The notes under the pieces: model-generated
What the model saw: the letters and a program-made list of their open reading frames with translations, nothing else
Told to the model about the DNA's origin: nothing
Database searches by the model: none
Assembly (NCBI GenBank): GCA_017518225.1
Contig: JAFWVV010000052.1
Span: 1 to 64,000 of the forward strand
Length of the DNA: 64,000 bases
From: Oscillospiraceae bacterium
GTDB taxonomy: Bacteria; Bacillota; Clostridia; Oscillospirales; Oscillospiraceae
Direction of reading: 5' to 3'
In this document: positions 60,832 through 64,000 of the stretch, one piece after another
How the letters are laid out: every line of letters starts with the position of its first letter
How positions within the stretch are numbered: position 1 is the first letter of the stretch
Position numbers and translations under genes: made by a program

Positions 60832-61527
60832 ATGGACGATCGCATTTTCACCAGCCGCATGAGCAGGGCGCAGACGGTTCTGACGCTGCTTTGGCTGCCC
60901 GTTCACTGTCTGCTGCTGCCCGTTCTTTACGCCTTTCTTTTCGTCCGCGGGCTGCTGGTCGTGGACGAGGTCACCGCCAATCTTTTGATCTATGCCGTCA
61001 GCGCGCTGGTGCTGACGCTGGCGCTCCGGCGCTTTTTCCGGCGCGATTTTGACGCGCTGTGCGACCGGCCGCTCTCCCTGATATTTTTGGTGCTCGGCGC
61101 TTACTTTTTCAGTCGCTTTTGCGAAAACCTGATCGGTCTGCTGCTCTCTGCCTTTTCCCTCACCGGCACGAGCGACAACAACGAGGCGGTCATCGAGATG
61201 GCGAAGACCAGCATCGGCCCGACAGCGGCGATGTCCGTGTTTCTCGCGCCGATCGTGGAGGAGAGCATTTTCCGCGGCGCGATCTTCGGCTCTCTGCGCC
61301 GCCGCAGCCGCTTCTGGGCCTATGCCGTCAGCATCTTCAGTTTTTGTCTGTATCACGTCTGGCAGCACGTTTTTTTGGATCCGCAGCAGCTTTTGTATAT
61401 GCTTTTATACGTTCCCGCCTCCTTTTTCCTCGCCTGGGTCTACGAGCGGACGGACTCGATCTGGAGCAGCATTTTCCTGCACATGCTCACAAACGGCGTC
61501 GCCATGCTTGTGGTGAATGCATCATGA
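60832..61527 (+). CDS. CPBP family intramembrane metalloprotease
   Basis: The 231 residues with about seven helices show the CPBP/Abi motifs EESIFRG (EExxxR, about 141-147), FCLYH (FxxxH) and HMLTN (HxxxN). Family members cleave CAAX-like proteins or take part in bacteriocin self-immunity; the target is unknown. It starts 2 bases after mutS and overlaps trmO (ATGA). Confidence 0.9.
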   Translation: MDDRIFTSRMSRAQTVLTLLWLPVHCLLLPVLYAFLFVRGLLVVDEVTANLLIYAVSALVLTLALRRFFRRDFDALCDRPLSLIFLVLGAYFFSRFCENLIGLLLSAFSLTGTSDNNEAVIEMAKTSIGPTAAMSVFLAPIVEESIFRGAIFGSLRRRSRFWAYAVSIFSFCLYHVWQHVFLDPQQLLYMLLYVPASFFLAWVYERTDSIWSSIFLHMLTNGVAMLVVNAS

Positions 61528-62213
61528 GCGGCGACTACACGCTGCGGGTGATCGCCCGCATGGAGACGGATTTTCCCGAAAAATTCGGCATTCCCCGGCA
61601 GGCGGGCTTGGTGGAAGAGCTCGTCGGCCGCATCGTCTTTGAGCCAGAGTACCGCAAGGCTGAGGCGCTGCGCGGCATCGAGGATTTTTCCCACCTTTGG
61701 CTGATCTGGCAGTTTTCCGAAGCGCTGCGCGAAACCTGGTCGCCCACAGTGCGCCCGCCGCGGCTTGGCGGCAACGCACGCAAGGGGATCTTCGCCACGC
61801 GCTCGCCCTTTCGCCCGAACGCGCTGGGCTTGAGCTGCGTGCGCCTGCTCGGCGTCGAACAGGATCCCGCGCGCGGAGCCGTTCTGCTTGTCGCGGGTGC
61901 GGATCTGATGGACGGTACGCCGATCTACGACATCAAACCCTATTTGCCTTATGCCGACGCAAAGAGCGAGGCGCGCGGCGGCTTTGCCCCTGACGGCGGC
62001 GCGCTGCTGCGCGTGGAGGTCTCCCCCGGCGCGCTGGAGGGCTTCCCGGAGAAAAAGCGGGCGGCTCTGCTCGCTGTGCTCGCGCACGATCCGCGCCCGG
62101 CCTATCAAAACGACAGCGAGCGCGTCTACGGCATGGACTTTGCCGGCCGGCGCGTCAAATTCCGGGTCTCCGGCGAGGTTTTGACCCTGCTCTCGGTGGA
62201 AAAGCTATCATAA
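61524..62213 (+). CDS. trmO: tRNA (adenine37-N6)-methyltransferase TrmO-like
   Basis: The 229 residues begin with a TsaA/TrmO domain (VIARMETDFPEKFGIPRQ, FSHLWLIW, FATRSPFRPNALGLS, DGTPIYDIKPYLPYAD), a beta-barrel SAM-dependent methyltransferase of t6A37. It overlaps the CPBP gene. Together with MiaA and MiaB it is a third position-37 modification gene in this region. Confidence 0.9.
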   Translation: MSGDYTLRVIARMETDFPEKFGIPRQAGLVEELVGRIVFEPEYRKAEALRGIEDFSHLWLIWQFSEALRETWSPTVRPPRLGGNARKGIFATRSPFRPNALGLSCVRLLGVEQDPARGAVLLVAGADLMDGTPIYDIKPYLPYADAKSEARGGFAPDGGALLRVEVSPGALEGFPEKKRAALLAVLAHDPRPAYQNDSERVYGMDFAGRRVKFRVSGEVLTLLSVEKLS

Positions 62214-62214
62214 C

Positions 62215-62262
62215 GAACAAGGCAGGCGCTTGATGAAAAAGCGCCTGCCTTGTTCATTTTTT
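62215..62262. terminator. Bidirectional terminator between trmO and the MFS gene
   Basis: A 17-bp perfect stem (62215-62231 with 62239-62255, 7-base loop) followed by ATTTTTT on the plus strand. The convergent MFS gene ends 4 bases beyond the run. Confidence 0.92.
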
Positions 62263-62265
62263 CAG

Positions 62266-63570
62266 TTAAATCTCCCGAATATGCCGACTGCCAAGCAAGA
62301 CCAGCGAAGTCACCGTCAGCCCCAGCGCGCCGCCGGCGAGCAGCCATGCGCTGCCGAGATATTGCAGCACAAGCCCGGCCAGCACGGAGCCGATGGGAAC
62401 CATTCCCTGCGACATAACGCTGATGATACTGGCCACCTTGCTGAGCATGCCCTTGTCGACCACGCGCATCATGGCCGTGTTCATCGGGATATTGATCATC
62501 GACACCAAAAAGCCGACCAACACACAGCCCAGCGCAAAGAGCAGCAAAAAGGCGTTGAGCGAAACGCCGCGCGCGACCAGGAGCCAATAGCCCAGGGCGA
62601 GCGCAATCATGACGCAGCTCATTGCGCCGATGCGCAGCGCAACCTTGTATCCGCACTTGTCCGCCTGCGGCCGGGCGCTGAGAATGCCCGCCGCAACCAG
62701 CGAGCTCAGAGCGATCAGCACGCTGAACACCGAGGACCAGAGCTCCGGCGTAAGCAGACGGTCAAAGAGGTAGCCCGGGGCGCCGGCAACGTCGGTTTTA
62801 ATGAAATACGGAACAAAATTCGAGGCCACCGGGGAGAAGAAAAAGTTGATGAACAGCGCGCCAGCCATAATCGCCAGAATCGCCCGCTGTGTGTTCAGAT
62901 ACCGCAGTCCGTCGCGCATATCCGTCAGCACAAGCCGCAGCGTCATTTTTTCATCTGAAACCTTGTGCTCATAGCGAATAAACATCTCCGACACGCCGGA
63001 GAGAACATAGCAGACGCCGACGACGACAAATAACAGAGCGATCGGGAGCAATGCGTACAAAACGCCCGCCAGCACCACGCCGAGGATGCTCTGCAGCGCG
63101 CTTCTCATGGAAAAATAGGCGTTGGCCTGCTGCAGCTGCTCCTCCTCGACGATGTGCGGCAGCAGCGCGCCGGCCGCCGGAGAGAAAACCCCGCCGATCG
63201 CGTTGCCTATAATGCCAGCAACAAACAAAATCACGATCTGCGCACGACTTTCCGGCAGCACAAGCAACCCGAGCGTCGCAAGAAGGATCCCACCGCCTCG
63301 CAGATAATCACAGACGAACATGATCTTTGCCTTGTGCCAGCGGTCGCCCAGCACACCGCCCAGCGGGGTGACCAGCAGCAGCGTCACACCACACAGCGCC
63401 AGATAGCTTCCCTGCAGCACGGCGCTGTTGTCGCTGATCTCCAGAAGATAAAAACCGACGGCAAAGCTGTAGAGCACCGCCCCCAGCTCTGACACCAGCG
63501 CGCCGAAAAAAACCAGGCGGTAATTGCGGTTTAAGAAAACGTTGCCCGTCTTATTTTCACAGGCTTCCAT
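62266..63570 (-). CDS. MFS transporter, DHA3-like exporter
   Basis: The 434 residues have about twelve helices and the MFS loop motif GGVLGDRWHKAK after the second helix (about residue 71). The closest type is DHA3 (macrolide-efflux-like). The ATG at 63570 lies inside the end of the previous gene (14-base overlap) after AAGGAAG. Substrate unknown. Confidence 0.88.
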   Translation of the reverse strand: MEACENKTGNVFLNRNYRLVFFGALVSELGAVLYSFAVGFYLLEISDNSAVLQGSYLALCGVTLLLVTPLGGVLGDRWHKAKIMFVCDYLRGGGILLATLGLLVLPESRAQIVILFVAGIIGNAIGGVFSPAAGALLPHIVEEEQLQQANAYFSMRSALQSILGVVLAGVLYALLPIALLFVVVGVCYVLSGVSEMFIRYEHKVSDEKMTLRLVLTDMRDGLRYLNTQRAILAIMAGALFINFFFSPVASNFVPYFIKTDVAGAPGYLFDRLLTPELWSSVFSVLIALSSLVAAGILSARPQADKCGYKVALRIGAMSCVMIALALGYWLLVARGVSLNAFLLLFALGCVLVGFLVSMINIPMNTAMMRVVDKGMLSKVASIISVMSQGMVPIGSVLAGLVLQYLGSAWLLAGGALGLTVTSLVLLGSRHIREI

Positions 63571-64000
63571 GGTTCAGTACTTCCTTCCACGCGGCCAGCA
63601 GCCGCTCGTTTTTCAGCTTTTCGATCAGCCCCGCAACACTCTCCATCGCCGTGCTGCCGAGGGTGTCGTTCAAATTCGCGCTTTTCGGCAGCTCGGCAAA
63701 GCGCAGCGCGTCCGCGCCGTAATCGGGCGCGGCGTCAAAGCGATGCGCGTAGTCCGCCGCGTAGCACAGCGCCTCTTGTGCCGCCTCCTTCTGTCCGATT
63801 TTCATCTGCGTATGTGCCTGAAGCGCAAAAAGCAGGGCCAACAGCTTATCCAGAAAATCGGGCGCGCTGTCTCGCTTCAAGCCCCTGATGATCTCTTGTC
63901 CCCAGCAGACGACCTCCTGGGCGCGATGGTCTTCGCCGCGCGAGGAAAACAGGATCGAAAGTCCAATCGCCGCATTGACCAGATGGATCACGCCGCGCAG
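63557..64000 (-). CDS. C-terminal part of a helical protein, possibly a TPR-type regulator (5' end cut off)
   Basis: The frame stays open to the right edge, so the GTG at 63991 is probably internal. The visible ~148 residues are helical and Ala/Leu-rich (CYAADYAHRFDAAPDYG, ALLFALQAHTQMKIGQKEAAQEAL), with the A-x-x-A spacing of TPR-like helical hairpins. The overlap with the MFS exporter gene suggests a shared transcript, and a regulator of the exporter would be typical, but its N-terminus cannot be seen. Confidence 0.55.
   Translation of the reverse strand: MRGVIHLVNAAIGLSILFSSRGEDHRAQEVVCWGQEIIRGLKRDSAPDFLDKLLALLFALQAHTQMKIGQKEAAQEALCYAADYAHRFDAAPDYGADALRFAELPKSANLNDTLGSTAMESVAGLIEKLKNERLLAAWKEVLNHGSL

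Overview
The window comes from a GC-rich, Gram-positive, spore-forming anaerobe of the class Clostridia. The evidence is a sepF-divIVA-ileS-lspA-rluD cell-division cluster, a YpeB-like germination protein, a LysM/GH18 enzyme of the spore-lysin type, strong Shine-Dalgarno sites, and a complete energy-converting [NiFe]-hydrogenase locus with its maturation genes. I cannot name the family or genus from the sequence alone. Most of the DNA is clearly GC-rich. Two stretches are not: the ATPase at 1-1032 and the ABC exporter pair at 9.5-13.1 kb.

Left part (1-13.8 kb): a truncated DUF4143-type ATPase sits beside tRNA-Ser(CGA). A ribbon-helix-helix regulator is followed directly by clpB. A minus-strand envelope-glycan operon holds a phosphodiester glycosidase, an unknown membrane-anchored protein, a family 2 glycosyltransferase and a GtrA-like protein. 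Next come a Rob-like AraC regulator and an AT-rich heterodimeric ABC exporter. The regulator and the exporter are each preceded by a copy of the same 34-bp promoter/operator sequence. A small P-loop protein follows.

Centre (13.9-27.2 kb, minus strand): one long, tightly overlapped operon runs hypF-hypC-hypD-hypE-mbhK-mbhL-hypA-mbhABC-mbhD-mbhE-mbhF-mbhG-mbhH-mbhM-mbhJ-ferredoxin behind a near-consensus promoter. It encodes an Mbh-type group 4 [NiFe]-hydrogenase. The hydrogenase module (K, L, J, M and a six-cluster ferredoxin) would oxidise reduced ferredoxin to make H2, and the Mrp-antiporter-like subunits would pump Na+ or H+. The Hyp proteins build the Fe(CN)2CO-Ni site. HypB and a maturation protease are not in the window, and the large subunit has no C-terminal extension to cleave.

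Right-centre (27.3-46 kb): ypeB and gltX lie divergent from trpS, with interlocking promoters, followed by hflX and a GNAT acetyltransferase. Then come pepF-yigZ, a LysM-GH18 protein, three lipoproteins (one with a PIG-L-like deacetylase domain behind a PEPT-repeat linker), an asparaginase with two FAD oxidoreductases, an orphan 70-residue protein with its own promoter and terminator, azlCD, and a DUF2461 protein.

Right end (46-64 kb): a minus-strand block runs mutL-miaA-hfq-yggS-sepF-divIVA-ileS-lspA-rluD. The lspA gene product carries an unusual 190-residue acidic and Pro/Ala-rich tail. The divergent plus-strand block is miaB-mutS-CPBP protease-trmO. MutL/MutS (mismatch repair) and MiaA/MiaB (tRNA A37 modification) thus radiate from one short intergenic region. 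An MFS exporter and a truncated gene close the window.
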